Source: Novipirellula artificiosorum
GTDB taxonomy: Bacteria > Planctomycetota > Planctomycetia > Pirellulales > Pirellulaceae
DNA length: 64,000 nt
NCBI RefSeq assembly: GCF_007860135.1
Contig: NZ_SJPV01000005.1
Location: 411,376 to 475,375, forward strand
Reading direction: 5' to 3'
In this document: positions 1 through 8,419 of the stretch, piece by piece
Numbering within the stretch: the first letter of the stretch is position 1
Layout of the letters: every line of letters starts with the position of its first letter
Program-made: the position numbers and the translations under genes
Notes under the pieces: model-generated
The model's input: only the letters and a program-made list of their open reading frames with translations
The model's database searches: none
Told to the model about the DNA's origin: nothing

Positions 1-263
1 ATCGGTAATTTTTTATCGAACGATGCGATTGTGGGTGTTTCCACCAAATTCATGAGCCACAGACAATGTTGAAGGGAACAGAACGGTCACCGTAAACGCA
101 GGCAGCGTGCGAGGTTGCTGCCATCGGGCACCAGCCGAGCGAACGCTCACTCGAAGCTCCGACCGGTAACACCTTGTCAGTTTCGGGGGTCGACAAGTAT
201 GGTTCCTCGAGAGTCTGTCCCAATTCTTTGATTTCGACCACCCGTATTGGAAACCAACCGAGC

Positions 264-1097
264 GTGTCCGACCGAATTCTCTACGAATCCCACTGCCACA
301 CCCCGCTTTGCATGCATGCCGACGGCCTGCCCACCGAATACGCTGCGGTGGCTTGGCAACGAGGGCTGAAGGGATTGATTGTCACCTGTCACAATCCGAT
401 GCCCGACGGTTTCTCTAGCCATGTGAGGATGCGCGAGGACCAATTCGGCGAATACGTTGCGATGATCGAGGGCGCCCGAAACGAGTGGGCGGGACGGATC
501 GACGTACGGCTGGGAATCGAAGCCGACTACTTCGAAGGCTACGAAGATTACCTCCAACAGCAACTCGATTCGGCGCCGTTCCACTTCGTGCTGGGCTCCA
601 TCCACCCTCAGATCGCAGAATACCGCCAACGTTATCAAACCGACGACCCTTTCGAATACCAGCGAAACTATTTCCGGTTGCTCGCGAAAGCGGCAGAAAC
701 CAAACTGTTTGATTCCATCTCGCATCCCGATTTTGTCAAGAACGTGACCCCGAAGGACTGGAATCCTGCGGCGATCATGGGTGACATTTGCGGTGCCCTT
801 GACCGGATTGCTGCCACCGGCACTGCGATGGAGCTCAATACGTCGGGCGTCAACAAGACGGTTGCGGAAATGAATCCGTTTCCGGAGATGTTGCGTGAGA
901 TGTCCCATCGAGGCATCCCTGTCACCCTCGGCGCCGACGCTCATCTCCCCAGCCGAGTCGGTGACGGCTACCTCGTCGGATTGAACCTGCTTCAAGACTG
1001 CGGCTACAAGCACCTCAGCCTATTTCTCGATCGTCAGCGAACCGAAATCCCGATCGATTTGGCGATCTCGAGTTTAAAGAACGCGCGAACGTTCTGA
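264..1097 (+). CDS. PHP-domain phosphoesterase (histidinol-phosphatase-like)
   Basis: A 277-residue protein with the metal-binding signatures of the PHP superfamily: ESHCHTPLCMHA at the N-terminus, then IVTCHNP, GIEADYF, GSIHP, SHPDF and a C-terminal GADAH. These supply the His/Asp/Glu ligands for a trinuclear metal centre. The best family match is HisK-type histidinol phosphatase, which releases phosphate from histidinol phosphate in histidine synthesis; a general PHP phosphoesterase is also possible because no his genes are adjacent. The frame can be extended to a TTG at 174, but those 30 extra residues are not family-like, so the GTG at 264 just before RILYESHCH was chosen. There is no clear ribosome site. 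It appears monocistronic, ending 289 bp before the GntR gene. Confidence 0.8.
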   Translation: MSDRILYESHCHTPLCMHADGLPTEYAAVAWQRGLKGLIVTCHNPMPDGFSSHVRMREDQFGEYVAMIEGARNEWAGRIDVRLGIEADYFEGYEDYLQQQLDSAPFHFVLGSIHPQIAEYRQRYQTDDPFEYQRNYFRLLAKAAETKLFDSISHPDFVKNVTPKDWNPAAIMGDICGALDRIAATGTAMELNTSGVNKTVAEMNPFPEMLREMSHRGIPVTLGADAHLPSRVGDGYLVGLNLLQDCGYKHLSLFLDRQRTEIPIDLAISSLKNARTF

Positions 1098-1314
1098 TCC
1101 GAGGCACGGTGTGCGTCGCCAAGTGGTCGCGGACAGAGGGGCGAAACGATGAAAAGGGGCAATTGGCATTTCGCCGAACGCTGGCATCGTGGGCTTGGCA
1201 ATGGAACCTTGTTTATTCGTTGGCCTGAATTTGCAAATACCGTTTCGCCGGAGATTCTGGCTCTCATGCTTCTCAACCGCGATCGCGGGCCGCGAATTTT
1301 TTTGAGAATCAACC

Positions 1315-1366
1315 TTGACGGCCCCGAATATTCTCGTACTATCACGCTAGTACACTATCACATTAG
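1315..1366 (+). promoter_or_regulatory. Promoter and candidate GntR operator upstream of the ABC operon
   Basis: A sigma70-like promoter is visible: TTGACG at 1315-1320, a 16-bp spacer and TACTAT at 1337-1342. An inverted repeat, GTACTA (1336-1341) with TAGTAC (1348-1353), overlaps the -10 element. The unit ACTATCAC..TAG also recurs directly at 1338-1350 and 1354-1366, a 16-bp period. YtrA-type GntR repressors commonly bind such symmetric sites in their own promoters, so autoregulation is inferred. Confidence 0.6.
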
Positions 1367-1386
1367 CACTTCGATACGGAGTTGCC

Positions 1387-1833
1387 ATGTTCTTCTCGAT
1401 TGACCCTTCTGGCGGGGTAGCGATTTACGAGCAAATTGTTCGGCAAGTCAAATTCGCCATCGCTGAACAAACGCTGCGACCGGGCCAGCTCCTGCCCAGT
1501 GTTCGCGTCCTCAGCCACCAATTGGCAATCAACCCCAACACGATTGCCAGGGCCTACCTGCAATTGCAGGCCGATGGCGTGCTGGAGTCGCTTCGCGGCC
1601 GAGGCTTAGCGGTCTGTGACGGTGCGACCGATCAGTGCCGCTCCTTTCGGCTCTCGCTGATGGCCGAGCGGATTGCGATGGTCCTTGGCGAGGCGTTGCA
1701 CGGCGGACTGACGACGGACGAAATCAGCGACATCGTTGCTGAACAACTGAAATTGCTAAGCGGTAACGTCACCACGATCAGCCAGCAACCTGTCTCCGAT
1801 AACCCTTCAACTAACTCTGAGGCCGATAAGTGA
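1387..1833 (+). CDS. GntR-family (YtrA-type) transcriptional regulator
   Basis: A 148-residue regulator. Residues 8-75 form the winged helix-turn-helix of the GntR family (IYEQIVRQVKFAI, LPSVRVLSHQL, NPNTIARAYLQL, GVLESLRGRGLAV). The tail after this is short, about 70 residues, as in the YtrA subfamily, and there is no large effector domain. Members of this subfamily usually repress the ABC exporter operon they belong to. Here the stop codon overlaps the GTG start of the ATPase gene (GTGA), which indicates translational coupling and a shared operon. A promoter with inverted and direct repeats lies 20-70 bp upstream. The inducing ligand cannot be deduced from the sequence. Confidence 0.85.
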   Translation: MFFSIDPSGGVAIYEQIVRQVKFAIAEQTLRPGQLLPSVRVLSHQLAINPNTIARAYLQLQADGVLESLRGRGLAVCDGATDQCRSFRLSLMAERIAMVLGEALHGGLTTDEISDIVAEQLKLLSGNVTTISQQPVSDNPSTNSEADK

Positions 1834-2795
1834 ACAATCAAAACGAAGTGATCACCGCCAGTGGTTTGGAGATGCGGTTTCCGGGTTGCGATGTGCTTAA
1901 GGGCGTGGAGATGAACGTCCGAAGTGGATCCGTGTTTGCCTTGTTGGGCGAAAACGGTGCTGGCAAGACGACGATGATTCGAATTCTGACCGGGTTCCTA
2001 AAACCGACTGCGGGCAGCGTCCGCGTGTGTGGTCTGGATCCGATACGCGATTCGCTCGAAATCCGTCGTCGAATCGGCTACGTGTCCGATGCGCCGGCGA
2101 TGTACGACTGGATGACGGTTGGTGAAATTGGTTGGTTCACCGCGTCGTTTTATTCTCACGGGTTTGTCGAGAGGTACCGCGAGTTAGTCACCGGTTATGA
2201 GATCCCCGAAAACCGTAAGATGAAAGTGCTAAGCAGAGGTCAACGCGCGAAAGTGGCGTTGTCACTTGCATTGGCGCATGATCCGGAATTGTTGATCCTT
2301 GATGAGCCCACGTCGGGCTTAGACCCACTTGTCCGTCGAGAGTTTTTGGAAAGTATGGTCGACCGCGCTTCCGCAGGACGAACCGTGTTTTTGTCGAGCC
2401 ACCAAATCTCCGAAGTCGAGCGTGTCGCCGATACGGTAGCCATTATGCACGATGGCAAGTTCCACTTGTGTGGTGAATTGGCGGACCTAAAGGATTCGAT
2501 CAGTGAGGTCACGATCAACTTGGATGATCCGCTGGTTTCGTTGCCGGCGCTGCCAAGTCCAGCAATCGTGCTCAGCGAAGAGACGGAAGGCCGGCAACGT
2601 CGCATGATTGCCAGAGGCTTCACGCGTGAAATGCAAGACGCGATCGCCGCAAGAAGAGGCGTCAACGGCGTCCGGGCACGTGCAGCATCTTTAGAGGAGT
2701 TGTTTGTCGCATGCACCCGAGGAATCGCGGCGCTGCGACCTCAACCTCAGGATTCACAAGCACCCGCAGCGGAGGTTAGTGAACTATCGCTATGA
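1830..2795 (+). CDS. ABC transporter ATP-binding protein
   Basis: A 321-residue ATPase subunit. Walker A is GENGAGKTT near residue 40, the signature-like segment is LSRGQRAK near 134, Walker B with the D-loop is LLILDEPTSGLDP near 155, and the switch histidine is in SSHQ near 190. The C-terminal 110 residues are a variable accessory region. The GTG start overlaps the gntR stop, and its own stop overlaps the ATG of the next gene, so all three form a tight operon. It is expected to power export or membrane transactions through the ABC-2-like permease that follows. The substrate is unknown; YtrA-regulated systems elsewhere respond to cell-envelope stress or antibiotics. Confidence 0.9.
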   Translation: MNNQNEVITASGLEMRFPGCDVLKGVEMNVRSGSVFALLGENGAGKTTMIRILTGFLKPTAGSVRVCGLDPIRDSLEIRRRIGYVSDAPAMYDWMTVGEIGWFTASFYSHGFVERYRELVTGYEIPENRKMKVLSRGQRAKVALSLALAHDPELLILDEPTSGLDPLVRREFLESMVDRASAGRTVFLSSHQISEVERVADTVAIMHDGKFHLCGELADLKDSISEVTINLDDPLVSLPALPSPAIVLSEETEGRQRRMIARGFTREMQDAIAARRGVNGVRARAASLEELFVACTRGIAALRPQPQDSQAPAAEVSELSL

Positions 2796-5209
2796 ACATC
2801 ATCTTGTTACGCAAAGAGTTCCGGCAACTCGCTCCGTTGGTCACCGCCGTCTTGCTGCTTGGTCTGCTCGGCTTTGCCTTGATTGAGATGCGACCGGCAG
2901 GTTGGTACGGCCAATTGATGTCATCCGGCTACCCCTTACTTGCGATCCCCGCACTCTATGCGGTCGGCGCGGGTGCGATGTCGGTCAGTCAGGAAAAGGA
3001 AACACGAACACTGGGCTGGCTCTCCTCGTTGCCGCTCGCCAACAAGCGGCTGATCACGACCAAATTCTCCGCTGCGGTGGTTTTTTGGGCCGGACTTTGG
3101 TTGGTCACGCTGCTTGGTTGCTACGCAATCGAATCGCTGGGCACGCGTCTATTTCCCATTCACGACCGAGCGACCAACCCGATCCACTCGATGTGGTTGG
3201 TTTACTGGATACTCAATTCATTCTACCTCCTCGTGATTGGGTTCCTGACTGCTTGGCGATTCCGTTCTTCGATGACGGCACTCGTCATGTTCATCCCGTT
3301 AGCGATCGCTCCTGCAATCTTACGGTTTGCAATCGCCTATGTACAAAACCCATTCCTTTCGTACAACAGTTCTCTCTACGATGCGACGCTCGGGCAATGC
3401 TTGATCGTGGTCGGCTGTTCGTTAGCGTTCTCGATTTGGCTGATGAATCGCTTTGCCAGGCAATCACTTGCTCCCGAAGAAACGCGGCTCTCGGCAAACC
3501 CCTATGCCTCCGTCGAACTTGCGACCGACACAACGATCCAAACCAGTCAATCCGTGCTCCGCCCCAGCTCGGCAATGCTGTGGCAATTCTTCCATCAAAA
3601 CAAATCGGTCTATCTCAGCCTGTTCGGAGCCAGCCTTGTTGTGGGTGTGATCAGTTTGGGTTTGGCGCCAACGATTGACCATCGCAATGGCGGCTGGGAG
3701 GCGTTCGCCGTCTTCAGCTTGTTCCTCGCCACGGCGTGGATGGGGGTCTTGGTCTTCCAGGGTGACAATCTGCAAGAACGCATTCGCTTTCTCTCAGAAC
3801 AGGGCATTGGACCATCCAAAGTCTGGATCACTCGGCAACTCTTGCCGTTTGGCTTCGTTTGCTGTGCCTGCCTTTTTTACTTGCTTGTTCTAACACGTTA
3901 CATCCACTCCATGGACGTCGATGAGCATGTGCCTTTGTGGCTTGCGTTTTGGTTTTTAGCGTTCGCCTATGGGTACGCACAATGGTTCGCGCAGCTTGTT
4001 CGCAACCCGGTTCTCAGCGCGATTGGCGGGCCGATCATCGCCGGCATCGCCTTAACGGTCGTGGTGTTCGTCCGAGTCGATATTTCAACACGGTTTGTCT
4101 GCATGGCCGCATTTTCCGTCGCCCCGTTCCTTGCCACGTTCTTGATGATGGGGCGTTGGATGGATCGACGGTTCGGGTGGCAATTCTGGTGCACTCACGC
4201 TGCGATCTTGGGATTGGTGATCATGCTTCCGATCGCCGACCTTGCTTGGTACGTCTGGAATTCGCCTCGCATGCCCAAGGATGTAAAAGTGGCGTTCCGC
4301 GAAGAGGGCCGTAGGATGGGTGAATCACCACGGACAGATGGCATCTTTCTCGGAACGATGATTTCGGAAGAACCCTATGAGTTCGGCGAACCCACGATCG
4401 AGCAACGAATCGCCCGTGCCGAAAAACGGGCTGACGTCCAGCACCAAATCAATCAACTTCGTCAGGAGATGGCTTCGCCCAACGTTCAAGGTCTTCGCAT
4501 TGGAGGATATGAAGTCCAAAATGCAGTGGGAAATCTCGTTTTGGCGCGCCATCGCTTAGAACGCAATGCGGACGACCCGTTGGCTCGGAAAGACTACCAA
4601 CGAAGGGTCGAATTCTTGTACCTGATCGCTGATTCGGCTCGCCGCAGTATCCATTTGAGATCTCAAGAGGCTGCCGACTATGCAGAGATTGCACTGATCG
4701 CTGAGCTACAACGACCCGACACCCAAGCGAGAATCGGTGACGACACCTGGGACCGCTACGTCGCCCTGGTCTCGGATCGCGAAGCCCGAAACGAGTCGCG
4801 TCGTCGTGCGGTCGTGGCATGCTGGTACCAATTCGATCAGACGGATGATGACGACAAGCACTACGGCTCTCTCGCCAATTTCCATCCCAACACCAGCTGG
4901 CGTTCAGGAACAAAACATTTGTTGACTCACAACGCTCGAATCGATCACTTGGCCTGGGTTTTACTGAGGTATCTTGAGCAAGGACAAGAGCTTTCCGCTT
5001 CCGAAAAAGTCGATCTCCTGCGTCAACGATGGCCGGCCGATTCGAACCATAACAACCAAGCAGCTTTCCTTCTACCAAAATGGATCGAGGATCCTGCACA
5101 ATCGGATTGGTACTCTTTCAACACCGCTCAACTCCCAGGCGACCAATGGTTCGCTGGCTGGGAACAGGTGGGCGCAAAGTTGAATCCCTCCACAGAAACA
5201 TTCCAATAG
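2792..5209 (+). CDS. ABC-2-like permease with a large soluble C-terminal region
   Basis: An 805-residue membrane protein whose start overlaps the ATPase stop (ATGA). The first ~490 residues contain roughly ten to twelve hydrophobic segments, beginning with one at 15-35, and include the ABC-2-type motif SVSQEKETRTLGWLSSLPL near 67. Two halves of about six segments are separated by a hydrophilic stretch near 225-260, suggesting a duplicated permease fold. After about residue 495 the remaining ~310 residues are polar, charged and helix-rich with no membrane segment, which is unusual for a plain ABC-2 permease. It is inferred to be the membrane partner of the upstream ATPase. The soluble domain is not recognised. 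Confidence 0.8.
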   Translation: MNIILLRKEFRQLAPLVTAVLLLGLLGFALIEMRPAGWYGQLMSSGYPLLAIPALYAVGAGAMSVSQEKETRTLGWLSSLPLANKRLITTKFSAAVVFWAGLWLVTLLGCYAIESLGTRLFPIHDRATNPIHSMWLVYWILNSFYLLVIGFLTAWRFRSSMTALVMFIPLAIAPAILRFAIAYVQNPFLSYNSSLYDATLGQCLIVVGCSLAFSIWLMNRFARQSLAPEETRLSANPYASVELATDTTIQTSQSVLRPSSAMLWQFFHQNKSVYLSLFGASLVVGVISLGLAPTIDHRNGGWEAFAVFSLFLATAWMGVLVFQGDNLQERIRFLSEQGIGPSKVWITRQLLPFGFVCCACLFYLLVLTRYIHSMDVDEHVPLWLAFWFLAFAYGYAQWFAQLVRNPVLSAIGGPIIAGIALTVVVFVRVDISTRFVCMAAFSVAPFLATFLMMGRWMDRRFGWQFWCTHAAILGLVIMLPIADLAWYVWNSPRMPKDVKVAFREEGRRMGESPRTDGIFLGTMISEEPYEFGEPTIEQRIARAEKRADVQHQINQLRQEMASPNVQGLRIGGYEVQNAVGNLVLARHRLERNADDPLARKDYQRRVEFLYLIADSARRSIHLRSQEAADYAEIALIAELQRPDTQARIGDDTWDRYVALVSDREARNESRRRAVVACWYQFDQTDDDDKHYGSLANFHPNTSWRSGTKHLLTHNARIDHLAWVLLRYLEQGQELSASEKVDLLRQRWPADSNHNNQAAFLLPKWIEDPAQSDWYSFNTAQLPGDQWFAGWEQVGAKLNPSTETFQ

Positions 5210-5231
5210 ACTTGGCTCAACGGAATCTATC

Positions 5232-6677
5232 ATGACACCAAAATCATTCGGCCTGTGGACACTCGCACTCTGTCCCCTCACCCTCTTACTCGCGGGGATC
5301 GCTTATGGTTTTGCCCGCGAATATCGAGCATGGCCCCGGGTACGGCGAACAATTGCTACGTCGATGCAAGAACAAAAACAATGGTTCCAGCAATGGCTTC
5401 CTGACCGGGAAGATCTCACCGACGAGGAAAGTCGCTTTCAACGAAAAGTGGACCAGCTAGGTCTCATGACCTTTGTCATCTACGACCAAGCGCGCGACTG
5501 TGGCTTGAACTCGTTGATTCGTTCTGAAACGGTCCTGTTTGAACCGGGAACTCCATGGCCCGAAGCACCACTTGCCAAACGGATCGTCGATGAGGCAGAG
5601 CCGATTATCGAGATTGCCGAAGAACTCTTGGACGAAGACGCGGATCCGTTGAATGGACGAGGCGTCAAACATTGGCTGCAGCTGGACGGTGAAACGGAAG
5701 GCATTCTCACGATCTACTTTCAATATTCGTACTACAACCGCGAGAGCGACCAAGCGAAACGAGCACTCGTGCTGTTGAGCAAGATAGCGTTCAACCAAAT
5801 CACCGACGTCAATTCATTCTCTCAGCGTTACCAACTGCAAAAGTACGATAAACTCTACACGCTCTTTTCAAGCACGCTTTCCAGCGACTTTTGGACCGAC
5901 GCACAACTTGCTGAACTGTCCGATCAACTACTCCAACCACTTGATATCCCGGCGAGACTGAACGCGAGTCACAAGCATCGATCGGAAAACATCACTCAGC
6001 GCATCGCTCAAACGTTTGATCTACAAGCCGATGGAATCGAGGATGATTTCGTGGACACTCGCCGGACGATTTCGGTCGATTCGGTGTATCTGAGTCGTTT
6101 GCTAAAAGCCTCGCGAATCGATGATGGAATCCACCATGCTGAGGATCTGGTGAAGAGTGTCGGTATCCTTTCCGAGGCGGAACGGGGCCAGCCAAAAGTG
6201 CCATTCACGGGTGTTTTTTCGGTTGATGTTCCGTTTACGCGGTGGAATGGGGACTCGTTGATTTTGGAGGACGCAACCTTGGCGTATGAGCTTGGCGCCT
6301 TGGAGGATATTCGACGAGCGAATCGGTTAGCAGTCGCCATCAAGAGGTTTGAGTGGCGAGAAAAGCGATGGCCAAGTTCGCTGGAGGAATTGGCGGCCGA
6401 GGACGAAGACCTGGAGATTCGCACCGTCGAGGGTCATCGGATTGAGTATTCCCTTGACCATCCGGGTTTTGGAGAAAAACCAGCAGGTTGGCAGCGAACC
6501 GAGGAACCCGAAGACAAGGAGAGGTTCCCCGAGAGCAAATCGACCTACGCGGTCGTCGGCAATTCCCAGAGTGTTTTCTTGCAGCAGCGGGTCGATTCGA
6601 AACGCTATTATGGGGCAAGTTGGCTGAGACAATACCATTTCAGCCCTCTACGCATTATGATCAAGGGTAGCCGGTGA
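5232..6677 (+). CDS. Hypothetical membrane-anchored protein downstream of the ABC operon
   Basis: A 481-residue protein starting 22 bp after the permease gene, so probably co-transcribed. It has one N-terminal hydrophobic anchor (residues ~8-28) followed by a large polar domain that would face the periplasm. No catalytic motif is recognised. Near residues 355-390 a segment with RLAVAIKRFEWREKRWPSSL resembles the 'A-ik-f....G.wP.sLeeL' pattern seen in many large planctomycete proteins of unknown role. Its position suggests it assists the ABC system, but that is an inference from context only. Confidence 0.6.
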   Translation: MTPKSFGLWTLALCPLTLLLAGIAYGFAREYRAWPRVRRTIATSMQEQKQWFQQWLPDREDLTDEESRFQRKVDQLGLMTFVIYDQARDCGLNSLIRSETVLFEPGTPWPEAPLAKRIVDEAEPIIEIAEELLDEDADPLNGRGVKHWLQLDGETEGILTIYFQYSYYNRESDQAKRALVLLSKIAFNQITDVNSFSQRYQLQKYDKLYTLFSSTLSSDFWTDAQLAELSDQLLQPLDIPARLNASHKHRSENITQRIAQTFDLQADGIEDDFVDTRRTISVDSVYLSRLLKASRIDDGIHHAEDLVKSVGILSEAERGQPKVPFTGVFSVDVPFTRWNGDSLILEDATLAYELGALEDIRRANRLAVAIKRFEWREKRWPSSLEELAAEDEDLEIRTVEGHRIEYSLDHPGFGEKPAGWQRTEEPEDKERFPESKSTYAVVGNSQSVFLQQRVDSKRYYGASWLRQYHFSPLRIMIKGSR

Positions 6678-6717
6678 TCGGGCACGATCTGTCACGAACA
6701 TTCATCCGAGAGAAACT

Positions 6718-7323
6718 ATGAAACGCTTTTCGCTCTGCATCGCTCTTGTTGTTTGGTTTGCTCACTCTGCATCTTCCCAAGAATCACGGAATCCTTACCC
6801 CGATCCGCCAACCATTCCCGAGGCCGGGGTTTCTGAGAACTATGTCATCACATTAGCGGTGTACCGGCTGGATCACCCCATCGATTCCGCTCAGAAAAAC
6901 GCCGCGGAGTTGATCGCGTCGCTAACGGCGTCGGAAAACAAACCGACCGAAACGATCCATCTGTCGGTCGTGAGCGGCTTCAGGACCATGGTGCAATTTG
7001 GAAGCGATGTCTCGGTTACCACCGGCAGCATCACCAATCGTGGTTCCACCGCTCGTCAAATGGAAACGCGGAGTGTAGGAACCCTGCTGACGGCAACCAT
7101 TACACCGAAACAAAATCAGTTGCTTGTCGAATTGAATTACTCGTCGTCTCAAATCGCAGGCGACGAGCAGGCAGATTCTCACCCTTCCGTTGTAAAAAAT
7201 ACGATCGAAACGAGCTTGATGATGGAAATCGGCAAGCCGATGTTGGTGAGTGGATTGACGAAGTCGGTCAACGACAAGTCAACCCTTCAGACATTGTGCT
7301 ACGTGATGACGGTCACTCAGTAG
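6718..7323 (+). CDS. Secreted protein with a secretin-like C-terminal domain
   Basis: A 201-residue protein with a signal peptide (MKRFSLCIALVVWFAHSASS, cleavage near residue 20). The mature part resembles the conserved domain of type II/III secretins: a glycine/serine strand region near 95-110, RSVGTLLTATITPKQNQLLV near 118-138 and KPMLVSGLTKS near 174-184, matching the familiar 'GT.L.v.P.i' and 'G.p.llgGL' elements. It is far shorter than a true secretin and lacks the N-domains, so it is unlikely to form a pore alone. It follows the membrane-anchored protein by 40 bp and may be the last gene of the ABC operon. Its function is unknown. Confidence 0.55.
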   Translation: MKRFSLCIALVVWFAHSASSQESRNPYPDPPTIPEAGVSENYVITLAVYRLDHPIDSAQKNAAELIASLTASENKPTETIHLSVVSGFRTMVQFGSDVSVTTGSITNRGSTARQMETRSVGTLLTATITPKQNQLLVELNYSSSQIAGDEQADSHPSVVKNTIETSLMMEIGKPMLVSGLTKSVNDKSTLQTLCYVMTVTQ

Positions 7324-7372
7324 TCATTGATCGTCGTTCGCAAGCATGTCATGACACTGGCAGCTGTTCACG

Positions 7373-7798
7373 CTACCAAGGACCAACATACCAGTCGAGT
7401 GTCGCCAGAATAAATAATAGGAAGATGGTTGAAAACAGTGCGAGAATCGCTGTTATCCAATGTCGCTGCTTCGTATCGGGTGAAATCAGGCACGCCGCCA
7501 CGCCAGCCATCCCGCCACCCAATGCGACAGCGACGAGGCCTCCCATGATCACGCCATAGAACAGAGCCGAAAAAAGAGCTGGGACGACAGCGGACGGGCC
7601 AGACGAGGGTCCCGCAAACATCACTGGAAATCGAAAGAGTAGCGCCATCAACGCAACGATCGGAAAGACGGAAACGAGCGCCCACGCGCTACCCTCAATC
7701 ATTGCCAGCCACATCGGCAGTGGCTTATCAATGGGTTCGGATACACCATCGGTAGAGGACGATTCGTAGGGATTCGTTTTGCTTGAGGACTCTGTCAT
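7373..7798 (-). CDS. Small integral membrane protein, hypothetical
   Basis: A 141-residue protein. The ATG at 7798 is preceded by a good ribosome site (GGGAGA, 6 bp away), so this start is preferred over a longer frame reaching 7837. A polar N-terminus (MTESSSKTNPYESS) of the kind common in planctomycete membrane proteins precedes three hydrophobic segments, at about residues 30-55, 65-95 and 110-135; the middle one is very glycine-rich. No family is recognised. It converges on the secretin-like gene, with stops 49 bp apart, and has no obvious partner. Confidence 0.6.
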   Translation of the reverse strand: MTESSSKTNPYESSSTDGVSEPIDKPLPMWLAMIEGSAWALVSVFPIVALMALLFRFPVMFAGPSSGPSAVVPALFSALFYGVIMGGLVAVALGGGMAGVAACLISPDTKQRHWITAILALFSTIFLLFILATLDWYVGPW

Positions 7799-8419
7799 GT
7801 TGTTCTCCCGCCGAAGTACTCGAGACGTCGCCAACACTTAGATCCCAACCTGCAACGTTTCCTTCGACAATTCAAGAGAGTTTGTTGTCGAGATGTTCCC
7901 GACCCGTTCCGAGCGGCAGCGCATTCTGCATTGAAAACCCGACAGCGCAGCCAACGCGAGGCCATTGAGCCCACCACCACGGTCGGATACATAGACAATT
8001 GTGGTGCTACTGAGATTCGCTCGTCCGCCCCACTTCGCTTCGTTTCACTTTGGAAAGAGAATGTCGAAGTTGCCTGGCGTGATGTCCATCCGGTTTTTCA
8101 TGCGTCAGCACTTGCTGACGCAGTTCCAGCCAAATCGTCTGCAATCAGCAATCAAGCCGCACGACCAAGAATCCCGCGGTCCTTGCGGCGACGTAGCGCA
8201 AGACCGCAAACGAGGAGCAACACCGTCGTCGATCCGGGGGAAGTGTCTCCACGAGATTTTCGCAGGCATGACTCTCGCGACGAAAGTTTGCCTGCTAGAC
8301 GCGAAACGATTAGATTGCGTAGCCTGGGCAAAACGGACGGAAGCTCTGCTTGCGATGCGACATTGGAAGGGATATCCCGATCAACCGCGTCTGTTGAAAC
8401 TCCGATTAGAATACAAACC
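7799..8419. other. Intergenic region with a perfect hairpin
   Basis: This 621-bp stretch lies between a leftward membrane-protein gene and the rightward lyase gene. An open frame continuous with the lyase runs through it from 7931, but the translation is low in structure and precedes an internal signal peptide, so it is treated as non-coding. A perfect inverted repeat, TGCGTCAGCA (8101-8110) with TGCTGACGCA (8113-8122), is the only notable structure. Promoters for both flanking genes should lie here. Confidence 0.5.

Noticed and set aside
177..1013. 278-residue minus-strand ORF opposite the PHP gene
   Set aside because: It mirrors a protein with clear metal-binding motifs, and the antisense translation shows no family features.
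4022..4100. Frameshift in the ABC permease
   Set aside because: The long frame is continuous over 805 codons and hydrophobic segments continue smoothly, so no shift is supported.
4449..5099. 216-residue minus-strand ORF within the ABC permease
   Set aside because: It is an antisense shadow; the permease frame is supported by coupling to the ATPase gene.
7931..8419. 163-residue N-terminal extension of the alginate-lyase-like protein
   Set aside because: It would precede a clear signal peptide at 8420 and has no structured sequence.
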